Assembly (NCBI GenBank): GCA_963662155.1
Contig: OY759263.1
Location: 3,012,571-3,076,570 of the forward strand
Direction of reading: 5' to 3'
From: Lamellibrachia columna
Taxonomy: Eukaryota > Annelida > Polychaeta > Sabellida > Siboglinidae
DNA: 64,000 nucleotides
This document shows, piece by piece, positions 47,006-58,321 of this stretch. Made by a program: the position numbers and the translations under genes. The notes below the pieces were generated by a model. It ran no database searches. It was not told the origin of the DNA and saw only the letters and a list, made by a program, of their open reading frames with translations. How positions within the stretch are numbered: position 1 is the stretch's first letter; each line of letters starts with the position of its first letter.

Positions 47006-48480
47006 TGCCTTGCACACACACTGCACATGCATTACACATGCACGTATAGCATTGATTGAGGCATTTCAACATGAAAGGTATAACATAGCTGAGTTAGTTT
47101 TGAGACCACAAAGTGCTTTACAATTGTACTCTAATGACAGAGATACAACAATGACAACAAATGTTATAATGTTTTAACTTCTTAATCAGAGAACATGGCA
47201 ATTGAGTTGTGATGGTAATAACCTGGTTCTGCAAAGCATACAGACATCAGCTGTGTCGCCTTACAGACGAGTTATGGATGTGATAGTGACTTATATTTCT
47301 TCTTTGACCTTCTAATAGGAAATGATGCCGGTTTCGTGAAGGATCTCCTGACATGTTGTGGTTGGGACTTCGGCATATGTTGCTACAAATGAATGTGTGT
47401 ATATTTTAGTAAAACTCAAAGACAATGGTGCAGCACTGATTGATATGTGATACTTCCAGAAAGATCAATCAGATGTCGGCCTTCTGAAGAATACATTTAT
47501 GCAAAGTATTGTGAATAAACATGATGCCAATTACAATGGCATATATGTGGAGTATTCCCACTAGAAACTACATGACCACTGATAGAACCTTTTACTCACT
47601 AGGTGGCATACTAGTTTCTTTTCGACTGTCACTCACTTGGGACATGAATTCTGGTAAGAGTTTAAACAACTTTGGTTTAGTACAGTAACTCATGACTCTC
47701 GAACAACGTTCCTGCAGTAACCGAGTTGAGTTTTGAAGGAGGTATGTGCACGTCATCAGATCGTGTCGGTGCTTGCAAACAAAGAGTACTGATGCATATT
47801 GTGTGTTAATATTATTTACAACATGTGGTGCATGCGTGCGCTTCACAAAACACGAACATGATCGGTTAGTAGAATTGTACGTACTCACAAAAGCAATGTT
47901 GTGTAATTTAATCCCCCCAATCCTACATTTCCTGTGAGCAGACGACAGAGTCGAGTGGATATCTTTCAATACCGAGCTGCTTTAGACAGTTTATCCCAAT
48001 ATATACAATGTTATATCTTTTACGAAGTTCAGTACTGTACTACACCAGTGTCGGTTGAAACCAACAAAATACAACTATGGGTGGTAAAAACCTTGTGAGA
48101 TTGTGTTCTTCAAAGGCGTAATGTTGGTAAACCGTTGAAAACATCCTGCCAGTTTATGCTTTCATGTCCTGTCTTCTGGCTTTCTCTTTATTTCTTTTTA
48201 TTTTCCTTCTTCTTTCAGTATGTGCCAATTCGTTCCCTCATAGTTAGTATTTTCCATGTAACTTTCCTTCAAACGTTCTTCACTTCTCATGATGTGCCAT
48301 AACCAGTTTTTCCGTCTCTTCTTGACAACCTCCACCAGTTCTCTTTCTTCACTACATGTTCATTGCTTATTTGTGCAGAGGTTATTTAGTCCAGCTTCCT
48401 CCGCGCTCACATCTCGCAACTTTGTAGCACTTTAATGCGTCAGAAATAATAACTTCTTACATGTTCAATCGAAACGAAAG
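47006..48480. other. Mostly unique intergenic sequence
   Basis: Holds the possible washc2 poly(A) signal and two weak overlapping ORFs on opposite strands (47592-47969 minus, 47746-47937 plus) with no recognisable domain. I see no firm gene. Confidence 0.55.
47514..47519 (+). terminator. washc2: Candidate poly(A) signal for washc2
   Basis: AATAAA on the plus strand, the first good one I see after the stop codon, about 2 kb downstream. No AATAAA or ATTAAA was found by eye in the nearer 600 bp, so the true site is uncertain. Confidence 0.2.
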
Positions 48481-49110
48481 TCATGGTTTGGCTATGCACC
48501 TAAAAGAGATAATAAAAACTAACCATGTGCAGCTAAAATAAAAATATCACACCAGTGGTTTACTCAGAACGTGTTCTCTGAACGTGCGCATGCGCAGTTC
48601 TATGAAATTGGGTAAACTATACTACGCGTGACGTATTAAGTGAGGCTGGCACACACAGAACCAACACAACGTATTAAGTGAGGCCGGCACACACAGAACC
48701 AACACAACGTATTAAGTGAGACCGGCACACACAGAACCAACACAACGTATTAAGTGAGGCCGGCACACACAGAACCAACACAACGTATTAAGTGAGACCG
48801 GCAGACACAGAACCAACACAACGTATTAAGTGAGGCTGGCACACACAGAACCAACACAACGTATTAAGTGAGACCGGCAGACACAGAACCAACACAACGT
48901 ATTAAGTGAGGCCGGCACACACAGAACCAACACAACGTATTAAGTGAGGCCGGTACACACAGAACCAACACAACGTATTAAGTGAGACCGGCACACACAG
49001 GACTAACACAACGTATTAAGTGAGGCCGGCACACACAGAACCAATTGTATTGTAGTTGCAAATGGTTATGTTTTAGTAACTCCTATATGTGCACAGGCCC
49101 AAAGCTATTA
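48480..49110. mobile_element. Non-autonomous element: inverted flanks around a 38-bp array
   Basis: Left flank (48484-48575) reads ggctatgcacctaaaagaga and aaccatgtgcagctaaaat. The right flank (49042-49110), reverse-complemented, reads ggcctgtgcacatataggag and aaccatttgcaactacaat, the same motif order. Between them lies the 38-bp array. Flank plus central tandem repeats resembles bivalve pearl/HINE-type elements, but I cannot assign a family. Confidence 0.5.
48625..49045 (+). repeat. 38-bp minisatellite, ~11 copies
   Basis: Unit cgtattaagtgaggccggca plus cacacagaaccaacacaa. Variants gagacc/gaggcc and cacacac/cagacac. Confidence 0.96.
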
Positions 49111-49146
49111 CTTTTGTTTCCATTTATGCCCATGGCTCGCGAGTTG

Positions 49147-49195
49147 TGACGTCAATGTCTGAGCCAAGCCGTGCAATTATGGTGAGGTGACGTCA
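49147..49195. promoter_or_regulatory. Two perfect TGACGTCA cAMP-response elements
   Basis: TGACGTCA at 49147-49154 and 49188-49195, 41 bp apart, in a locally CpG-bearing stretch. Tandem full CREs are typical of CREB/ATF-controlled promoters. A Cys-rich exon candidate starts 350 bp downstream on plus. Confidence 0.45.
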
Positions 49196-49544
49196 TCCGC
49201 ACGTTTCACGTCTCAAAACGCCAATGTTGACAATAATGAAAAAAAGACAAAGCCAGAAATAGGCGTTGCCTACTAAGTTTAACATTCTATTTGTTAGAAT
49301 TCATAGTTTAAACATCAATTGAAAAACTTGTTTCATTATTTACAGAAAAAAAATACAAATAAGAAGCTGCTGCATGCATACGAACATTCAGACAGACTAT
49401 AATCTATATGCACACATACGTACACATACGTACACCTACGTACACATATGCACACACTCACCAAATCACACAAGACAATCCAGAACCGCCCTTAGGCTTT
49501 ACCATTGCTATATATTCACACGCACGCGCGTCTCCATGTAGGTT

Positions 49545-49791
49545 GAAGCAAGGCCTACCCGGCGACGGAATCGCGAAACTTCGTGCATCGTCGGACAAAT
49601 TCGGTCATTACTATTGTTGTCGTGGTTACTGTCGGGAATCATCGGGAATATACGGCCGTAACAACTGTTGCCTTGGTGACATGAAAAGAAATGTCAGTGA
49701 GCGCAATCATGTTAACAGACTTGCATGTGTCCTTTGTAATGGTATGGTTCATAGAGTCAATGGCCGCAGAACAACAAAGTGTACCGTCTGG
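49545..49791 (+). CDS. Weak candidate Cys-rich exon
   Basis: Between acceptor-like gcgtctccatgtag (ends 49544) and donor-like gtaagt (49792) the frame encodes LKQGLPGDGIAKLRASSDKF and a Cys-rich part with YYCCRGYC, NNCCLGD and CVLCNGMV. A candidate next exon (50287-50347, tttccctcctag ... gtaacg) would join with TGA across the junction, so the model is either wrong or broken. Product unknown. Confidence 0.25.
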
Positions 49792-50526
49792 TAAGTGAAA
49801 CTACTATGTCACGAATGCATCGAAATTAGGGGAAGGCAGCGTTAGTTGAGCCATTTTTTATGTCCAGGGCGCAGTCATATTCATAAGTCAAAATTGTTTT
49901 TACTCACATAAACTATGATTATTAGTAGATCATTTTAAACCAAGATAATATATCTAGTATGCATAGATACTTATATATAGCTGATTCTAGTAGGGTTGGT
50001 AAGTTGGCTCAACTAACACTTGGTGTGGGGTAAGTTGAGCCACAGCGTAGCATAAGTTGCATAAATTTTTGCATAACTTACGTAGGCCTTGTACAAAACA
50101 ATTCATAACAACCCATCCAACACATCTACGTAATGGGTACAACACATCTCTGACAAGTGTTTGTCGCTGCTGTAGCTTCCTGGCAAACATGGGTGGCTCA
50201 ACTAACACTGCCTACCCATCATATTTCACTTAATCGAGCTATAATCGAGCTAGCGTATGTTTTGTATGTTAACGTTTCCCTCCTAGACGGCTTGCACCTC
50301 GGGCACCACACTTTCAGGAAGTAATCTACGACCCCACGAATGAAAGGTAACGCCTTTATTTTTTCGAAATACCCCGTATATCAAGGGTTTTTAGTGTTTT
50401 ATTTTTGGTAAATCCAGCCTGAAGTACGTAGCGCCATCTGGCACATGACATTGATCTATGTGGGCGGTTTATATTAATCATAGTAGAAAGCACGCGTTGC
50501 AACTGTACATCCCGTCCTGGGCACGG

Positions 50527-51041
50527 GCATTTATGCTAGTAATAGGCCACTAGTACAAACATTTATGCTAGTAATAGGCCACTAGTACAAACATTTATGC
50601 TAGTAATAGGCCACTAGTACAAACATTTATGCTAGTAATAGGCCACTAGTACAAACATTTATGCTAGTAATAGGCCACTAGTACAAACATTTATGCTAGT
50701 AATAGGCCACTAGTACAAACATTTATGCTAGTAATAGGCCACTAGTACAAACATTTATGCTAGTAATAGGCCACTAGTACAAACATTTATGCTAGTAATA
50801 GGCCACTAGTACAAACATTTATGCTAGTAATAGGCCACTAGTACAAACATTTATGCTAGTAATAGGCCACTAGTACAAACATTTATGCTAGTAATAGGCC
50901 ACTAGTACAAACATTTATGCTAGTAATAGGCCACTAGTACAAACATTTATGCTAGTAATAGGCCACTAGTACAAACATTTATGCAAGTAATAGGCCACTA
51001 GTACAAACATTTATGCTAGTAATAGGCCACTAGTACAAACA
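50527..51041 (+). repeat. 32-bp minisatellite, ~16 near-identical copies
   Basis: Unit aaacatttatgctagtaata plus ggccactagtac. Nearly every copy is identical; I see a single internal variant (gcaagtaata). The most homogeneous array in the window. Confidence 0.97.
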
Positions 51042-52094
51042 GTAACAAAATGTCCGGAAAACATTTCTGAAGCTGGCTATAAATGGGTGTGTTTAAATGC
51101 AAGTAACATAATTTATTAAATAAGAAAAAAAAATTACATTATGGTAGAAGATATTGACCCTTACATAATTGGTATTACCGAATCACGGGTCAACAAAGAT
51201 ATCTCAGATGCTGAATTAGGACTGACAGGTTAGGTAATGTTTAAGAGAGATCGAACAGGAAGAAAGGGAGGGCGGAGTTATTTTGCATATTAAATAATCT
51301 ATTCAGGCTTATGAAATAAATTTAGAAAGGGAAGCAGATTACGATGTAGCTGTTTGGTGCAATACAGTTACAGGAGATTCAACATTAACTATTAGATTCG
51401 TTTACCGAAGACCAAGCATAAACGAAGAGGATAACACAAACATACAAAACGTTATAAACGAAGTGAGTAAAGGGGAATTGCATCATAATGGGAGATTTCA
51501 ACCATGGACACATACAATGGAAATCTCTAGAGAGTACAGGGGGTGAGGACCAACAGTTTCTATTTTTAATTCAGGATAGCTTCCTTACTCAACACGTGCT
51601 AGAACCAACCAGGACAGAGAATGTATTAGATATAGTGTTCTCTTCACAAAATGAATTAGTGGACAATGTCAAAAAACACGAACTATTGGGTAACAGTGAC
51701 CACAATCAAATACATTTTGACATCAACGTAAAATCAGAAAGTAAAAATAAAAACAAACAGGAGAAACTTCCACAAAGGTAAATATAAAGATATGAGCAAA
51801 TACTTAGCAAAGCTTATTTATACTTAGCAAACGAATAAGACCGCAAATGCATGTCGGAACATTCCAAAATATGAAATTTGGAGTATCATTGATCAATTTG
51901 TTCACTTGAAAAAAAAAAGGAAAACGGTCTAGAAAGAAACACTTGTCAAAAAAGCTTTTAGAAAAATAGTGTACAAGCAAACTATGTGGAGGGTTTATAG
52001 GCGACTATTAGGCGTACCAGAAAGGATGAAGACTATATAAATTACAAAGAGGCACTTAATGCAACGCAAGAATTAATGCAAGCAGCTGTGAGCA

Positions 52095-52876
52095 AAAATT
52101 AGCATGTAACATAAAGAATGAGAGCAAGAGTTGTTAACCATCTGTTAGGAGTAAAGAAAACATAAAGAATGAGAGCAAGAGTTGTTAACCATCTGTGAGG
52201 AGTAAAGAAAACATAAAGAATGAGAGCAAGAGTTGTTAACCATCTGTGAGGAGTAAAGAAAACATAAAGAATGAGAGCAAGAGTTGTTAACCATCTGTGA
52301 GGAGTAAAGAAAACATAAAGAATGAGAGCAAGAGTTGTTAACCATCTGTGAGGAGTAAAGAAAACATAAAGAATGAGAGCAAGAGTTGTTAACCATCTGT
52401 GAGGAGTAAAGAAAACATAAAGAATGAGAGCAAGAGTTGTTAACCATCTGTGAGGAGTAAAGAAAACATAAAGAATGAGAGCAAGAGTTGTTAACCATCT
52501 GTCAGGAGGAAACAAAACATAAAGAATGAGAGCAAGAGTTGTTAACCATATGTGAGGAGTAAAGAAAACATAAAGAATGAGAGCAAGAGTTGTTAACCAT
52601 CTGTGAGGAGTAAAGAAAACATAAAGAATGAGAGCAAGAGTTGTTAACCATCTGTCAGGAGGAAACAAAACATAAAGAATGAGAGCAAGAGTTGTTAACC
52701 ATCTGTGAGGAGTAAAGAAAACATAAAGAATGAGAGCAAGAGTTGTTAACCATCTGTGAGGAGTAAAGAAAACATAAAGAATGAGAGCAAGAGTTGTTAA
52801 CCATCTGTGAGGAGTAAAGAAAACATAAAGAATGAGAGCAAGAGTTGTTAACCATCTGTCAGGAGGAAACAAAACA
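52095..52876 (+). repeat. 51-bp minisatellite inside the LINE, ~15 copies
   Basis: Unit acataaagaatgagagcaag plus agttgttaaccatctgtgag and gagtaaagaaa. Three units carry the variant tcaggaggaaacaaa, one being the last, which runs directly into non-repeated LINE sequence. Confidence 0.96.
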
Positions 52877-52888
52877 TACGAGACAAGG

Positions 52889-53144
52889 GTGGACCACTAG
52901 AAGACAGGCCTGGACCACTAGAAGACAGGCCTGTACTACTAGAAGACAGGGCTGGACCACTAGAAGACAGGCCTGGACCACTAGAAGACAGGCCTGGACC
53001 ACTAGAAGACAGGCCTGGACCACTAGAAGACAGGGCTGGACCACTAGAAGACAGTGCTGGACCACTAGAAGACAGGGCTGGACCACTAGAAGAGAGGGCT
53101 GGACCACTAGAAGACAGGGCTGGACCACTAGAAGACAGGGCTGG
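52889..53144 (+). repeat. 21-bp minisatellite inside the LINE, ~12 copies
   Basis: Unit ggaccactagaagacaggcc plus t, coding GPLEDRA in the LINE frame. Exits into ggaaatgtaatcgg (GNVIG), the expected next residues of the element. Confidence 0.96.
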
Positions 53145-53755
53145 AAATGTAATCGGAATATTTAGGGCAGTTAATTGTAACTCCAGAAATGGTAGCTAAG
53201 AAAATAAAGGCAATGAAGGATAATAAATCACATGGAGTGGATGGCATTCCTTCAAAACTACTAATAGAAACAGTAGAACAAGTTACTAGTCCACTTGCAA
53301 GAGTGTTCAATTTGTCATTAATAGAGGGAGTGGTTCCTTTTGAATAGAAATAAGCAAATACCATTATTTAAAAAGGAGTTTAATATCAGTGATTTGTAAA
53401 TTATTAGAAAGGTTAATTAAAGGTGGATTTCCTTGTTAGGAATAAATTATTAAACCATCTCAACATGAATTCGAGGAAGCGAGGTCATGCTTAACAAATA
53501 CGTTGTTTTTTGGAAGAAATCACTAAGTGGATCACAAATAGATATTATCTACTTAAATTTTCAGACAGCTTTCGAAAAAGTGCTATATCAAAGATTACTA
53601 CTTAAATTTAAAGCCCATAGTATCGGGGACGGCATAATTGACTGGATAGAACAATGGCTGGCTGAAGACAGCGAGTTGTAGTAGATGGGGAGGTTTCGAA
53701 CTGGAAATAAGTGTTGAGTGGAGTGGGGTACCACAAAGATCCGTATTAAGACCTT

Positions 53756-54805
<1,050 letters not shown>

Positions 54806-54807
54806 AA

Positions 54808-54925
54808 CATGATACACACTAACATTTGTATGTAAACATGATACACACTAACATTTGTATGTAAACATGATACACGCTAACATTTGTATGTAAACATGAT
54901 ACACGCTAACATTTGTATGTAAACA
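54808..54925 (+). repeat. 29-bp repeat, 4 copies
   Basis: Unit acatgatacacactaacatt plus tgtatgtaa, ending about 20 bp before the acceptor of the CUB-like exon. Confidence 0.94.
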
Positions 54926-54946
54926 TACGCGTGACTTATTTTTTAG

Positions 54947-55291
54947 TTGACGTATGCTCGACGATTAACATAGATCCCGATATACGGCACTTCGTCGTTG
55001 AAGCTACGCCTGATACGCCATGTCACACGTGGTGCGGATGTGACGTCACCGTAGACGATGGTGGCTCCCTCTCAGTACGTGTGCTGATGGCGGAATTGTG
55101 GGGTGTCAACAACTGCAGTACGTCTTTGCGTCTGGAGACATACGATATCGATGATAACGCGACATCTCTTTGCTCCAATGGGTCTCACAGTATGGTTCTC
55201 CCCCGCTCGGGACCAACCATGAAATCGGTTCGGATCGTGTTTCAGCGCCAAAACTGTACCTTTGATAGCAGGTTCGGCGTTGATGTGTTCG
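54947..55291 (+). CDS. Exon encoding a CUB-like extracellular domain, gene unidentified
   Basis: 345 nt between gtgacttattttttag and G|gtaagt (55292), phase 1 in and 1 out, the usual symmetry of shuffled extracellular domains. Encodes about 115 residues: VDVCSTINIDPDIRHFVVEA, then CHTWCGCDV, SLSVRVLMAELWGVNNCSTS, LRLETYDIDDNATSLCSNGS and VRIVFQRQNCTFDSRFGVDV. The C..LRL.TYD..A..LC spacing, N-glycosylation sites and FGVDVF end resemble a CUB fold. This assignment is by pattern only. Codon choice is richer in G/C than the flanks, as in real coding. Confidence 0.6.
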
Positions 55292-55317
55292 GTAAGTACG
55301 CTTCTGGCACGACTGCA

Positions 55318-55815
55318 GTACAGTCCCGTTTACACGAGCAATGTGTAGGCGATTTTGAATGCGATCATGTCGTACCACACGGTGTCGCATGTCTAGACAC
55401 TGCGAGTGCGACGTATTAATTGGCGCCAATCCCCACTTGCCAATCACGGCAAGTCCCGCACAGTGGCGGCGGTCGCTGATTGGCTACTGCTTCAAAAATC
55501 GCACCCGACCCGTAGATTTGGAACCGATTTTAATTCTACGATACAGTCGTAGCCATAAATTGGCCACGCTCTCGAGGGTGTCTACACGAGCGGGTTTTGT
55601 CCGATTGTTTCGTAAAAAACTGTGTGGTGTGACATAGTTGAATAAAACAGGACCAACATCGCTCGTGTAAGCCGGCTTTTAAACTGTGTGTTTTAAGGCA
55701 TCTAACGTATACGAAAGTACGTTCACGGTAGAGCATAGTGTACACATTATCTCGCACGACACGGTGTCGGACAATATAATCGGAAAAAACATCGTTCGTG
55801 TAAACGGGCCTTTAA
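55318..55815. mobile_element. MITE(s) with CCCGTTTACACGA-type inverted termini
   Basis: cccgtttacacga at 55325-55337 is matched by its complement tcgtgtaaacggg at 55796-55808. A second inner inverted pair lies at 55578-55590 (gtgtctacacgag) and 55662-55676 (ctcgtgtaagccggc). Lies in the intron between the two CUB-gene exons. No transposase ORF, so non-autonomous. Confidence 0.6.
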
Positions 55816-56043
55816 GTTAACAAAAAGTATGGCTTGTTTCTATGTTAGTTTCTTGGCATCCCCAGCCAACTGCAGACGACTTGGTTGATGACTGGCCTAA
55901 TCCTTTATGGTGACTTGAATCTGAACTGTGATTCCAGAGAATTTCGGCGCTTCTTGACATTGTATTGTAGTGTTTTGAGTAACAATTGAAATAGTTGTTC
56001 ACATATTCATTACACGTATAAGGAGCTTGTAGTTGTTTGACAG

Positions 56044-56214
56044 CTTATCTAGTAATGTCGGAAAGTCCTTACACAGAATATGAAGTACACTCGTCCACGT
56101 GTCCATTGGGAAATTATTGCTTTACAGGTGCGAATGGTTCCATGACTGTGGTATGTACAAACAACACGGACGGACCACCAGAACCACACGCAAAGGGTCT
56201 CTTCGGCAGTGGCG
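56044..56214 (+). CDS. Second exon of the CUB-like gene
   Basis: Acceptor cttgtagttgtttgacag, donor G|gtaaat (56215); phase 1-1. Joined to the previous exon it continues FGVDVF-AYLVMSESPYTEYE, which reads naturally as the last CUB strand, then STCPLGNYCFTGANGSMTVV and CTNNTDGPPEPH. An earlier donor TTTACAG|gtgcga (56128) is also phase 1 and could give a shorter form. No later exon was found before the window end. Confidence 0.5.
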
Positions 56215-56459
56215 GTAAATGCCAATGATGGGGTCAGACCGCAGTTTCCAATTGGTGGCCATGATTGTAGAGAAACGAATTCAATCACACCCATGACATC
56301 TACTCTCACCACGTTGCCAGCATCAATCACGCGGTTGTAATTGTTGTGATCCTGTCACGGCCGTGTTTCAGCGTGAACACTGGCAGTTATTGCCGTATAT
56401 TAACGCGTCTACCTGACACGTCAAACAAACCGAATTCATGGAGAGTAAAATTACTAAAA

Positions 56460-56807
56460 TCAGCTAAGCTCTAACTTCGCACTTTTAAGTGTTTCATTCA
56501 CGGCAGCATGAAGTATAATTGTTGACTGACCACTACCGTGTTGAAGCTCACGTTTACACGATGTTGACAGCAATAACAAAATAATCCCAAAGACAAAGAG
56601 TAGCATGGGACATAACGGAATAAATAAACGGAATAAAGCCCACCTTCTCACTAGTTTCACGGCGCGAAAATAAGAATGACGATATCGCCAGATGGAGCCA
56701 CATAGATTACTTCTAATTCGGTTAGAATACAGACGCAGCAGACACCCCCCCCCCCCGAGCACATTACACGAGGTAGGTTGTTTTACTTTGACATTGCGAC
56801 TGTACAA
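56460..56807 (-). CDS. ORF with one hydrophobic segment, doubtful
   Basis: 115-codon minus-strand ORF with a strong candidate transmembrane stretch (LFIPLCPMLLFVFGIILLLL) followed by a polar tail. It contains a poly-G tract and has no homology I recognise. It could be a terminal exon of a membrane protein or chance. Confidence 0.2.
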   Translation of the reverse strand: MYSRNVKVKQPTSCNVLGGGGCLLRLYSNRIRSNLCGSIWRYRHSYFRAVKLVRRWALFRLFIPLCPMLLFVFGIILLLLSTSCKRELQHGSGQSTIILHAAVNETLKSAKLELS

Positions 56808-57415
56808 TTAATAAGGCAGTCGTAGTAACCATAGGAAACTGGGATAAAGAGTTTATTGTACGTAGTAGACAAATGTGTAATCAGTATTAAGATTTGTTGC
56901 GGTTGTGAGTGATAATGTGTAAATGGTGAAATTTTAATATTGAGCGTGTGGGGAAAAAGGCCAACATTTAGTAGGGGCAAATTGCACAGGGTGGGCTTTA
57001 TGCTTCATACATTTTATGGAGAGAACTCCGTCTTACTGCCACATACACTACCCGCGTTAATTAAAACATATTATAAGCAAAGATGTCTGCGTTACGTTCA
57101 TATCAAACTTCTACCTTCACATTGCATTGCATTGAATTACCGCTAAATGCTAAATGGCGAACATGATAATCTCAATACGTTTACTATTTAAATGAAATTA
57201 TAAATTGAACCTCAACCGTAACTAACCAAAATATATTGTTTAAGATTTTTCAGGTATAAAATATATGTGTAATAATAGTTATTATATGTAGACCTATGTA
57301 ATATGATAATAAATGTGTGTGCGTGTATATATAATACTGCGAGTCTGCCATATCCATTAATTATATCTTAAGCCTATATTCTTAAAGGATGCATAATAAT
57401 ACAAACTACTGTTTT
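56808..57415. other. AT-rich sequence, nothing recognised
   Basis: No exon, repeat array or mobile element seen. Confidence 0.5.
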
Positions 57416-57895
57416 ATTCAAGATGATACGCAACTATATAAACGCCAAACAACAAGATGATCCTCTCACCAGAGACTGGACGCAGTGGAGGCTGGGGACT
57501 CCATAAACAAGGCGTCGGGTAGGCTTGACATAGAGTCAAGCATAAACCAAGTACGAAAGGTATCCAGCGCCGAACGAGGCAAGAATATCTTGTGCTGCAT
57601 AAACGCAGTCGGCATGTTTGTGCCTCCACTACTCGGGTTTCCAGGGAAGCGAAAGATCGAGTCACCAATGAATGGGTGCCCGGCTGGTTCCACCGGTGCA
57701 GTCAACGTATGCAGGTCGGGGTATATCGACAACAAATTATTCCTCAAGTGGATGCGCTTGTTCGTTGAAACAGTTGGCGACACCAAACAGACCCCTCATC
57801 TCCTATTGTTGGACAGTTACGAGAGTCACAAGTCACTGGAGGTAGTCGTGCACGCCACAGACAACGCATCACGTGTTTTAGCATGTGTAATGTAG
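57416..57895 (+). pseudogene. pogo/Tigger-like DDE transposase core, truncated
   Basis: Reads SSAERGKNILCCINAVGMFV, PPLLGFPGKRK, PMNGCPAGSTGAVNVCRSGY, LFLKWMRLFVETVGD and LLLLDSYESHKS. This is the central part of a DDE_1 (pogo/Tigger/Jerky-type) transposase including the second catalytic Asp in LLLD. The N-terminal DNA-binding part and first Asp block are missing, and the frame stops at 57893 before the third acidic residue. Continues at 58320 after an insertion. Confidence 0.85.
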
Positions 57896-58320
57896 ATCTA
57901 TATTGACGCACCTGTTCAAGAACTAATTTTCTTTTTGACTATTTAACATTTAGCTACTGTTATTTATCGGTGTATTTTAAGTCATTCTAATTTAATTATT
58001 TATTCATCTACTGATGCGAACTTAGATGATTTTTAATTGTTTTTATTATTTATTATTATTTATTTACATATTTATCTATCTATTTATCTATGCATTTAAT
58101 AATTTTAAATAGCTTACATTATTTTTTTATTTTATGAAACATTGTAAAGCGCCCCAGAACAATTATTTGGATGGGGCGCTATATAAAAAAATTATTTATT
58201 GTTATTATTATTATTATTGTCTTATTGTATTAAGGTTTCATATAACTAGTGTTTTGCATAATAATCCATCTTGTACTGGGCCTAGTATACGGTTCCCAAT
58301 ACATGTATTCTGATTTCTAA
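57896..58320 (+). mobile_element. Insertion splitting the transposase; retroposon-like 3' tail
   Basis: AT-rich sequence that interrupts the transposase. 58138-58215 reads attgtaaagcgcc ... ggggcgctatataaa followed by (att)n, with a GCGCCCCA/TGGGGCGC hairpin (58149-58156, 58172-58179). Such a tail is characteristic of L2-type LINEs and the SINEs they move (from memory of the families). Only the tail is diagnostic. Confidence 0.4.
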
Positions 58321-58321
58321 A

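Noticed and set aside
47592..47969. Minus-strand 125-codon ORF and overlapping plus ORF
   Set aside because: No domain, no splice or poly(A) context, and both strands are open by chance.
50287..50347. Small exon with good borders (tttccctcctag ... gtaacg)
   Set aside because: Its only fully open frame produces TGA at the junction with the upstream Cys-rich candidate; no other partner is visible.
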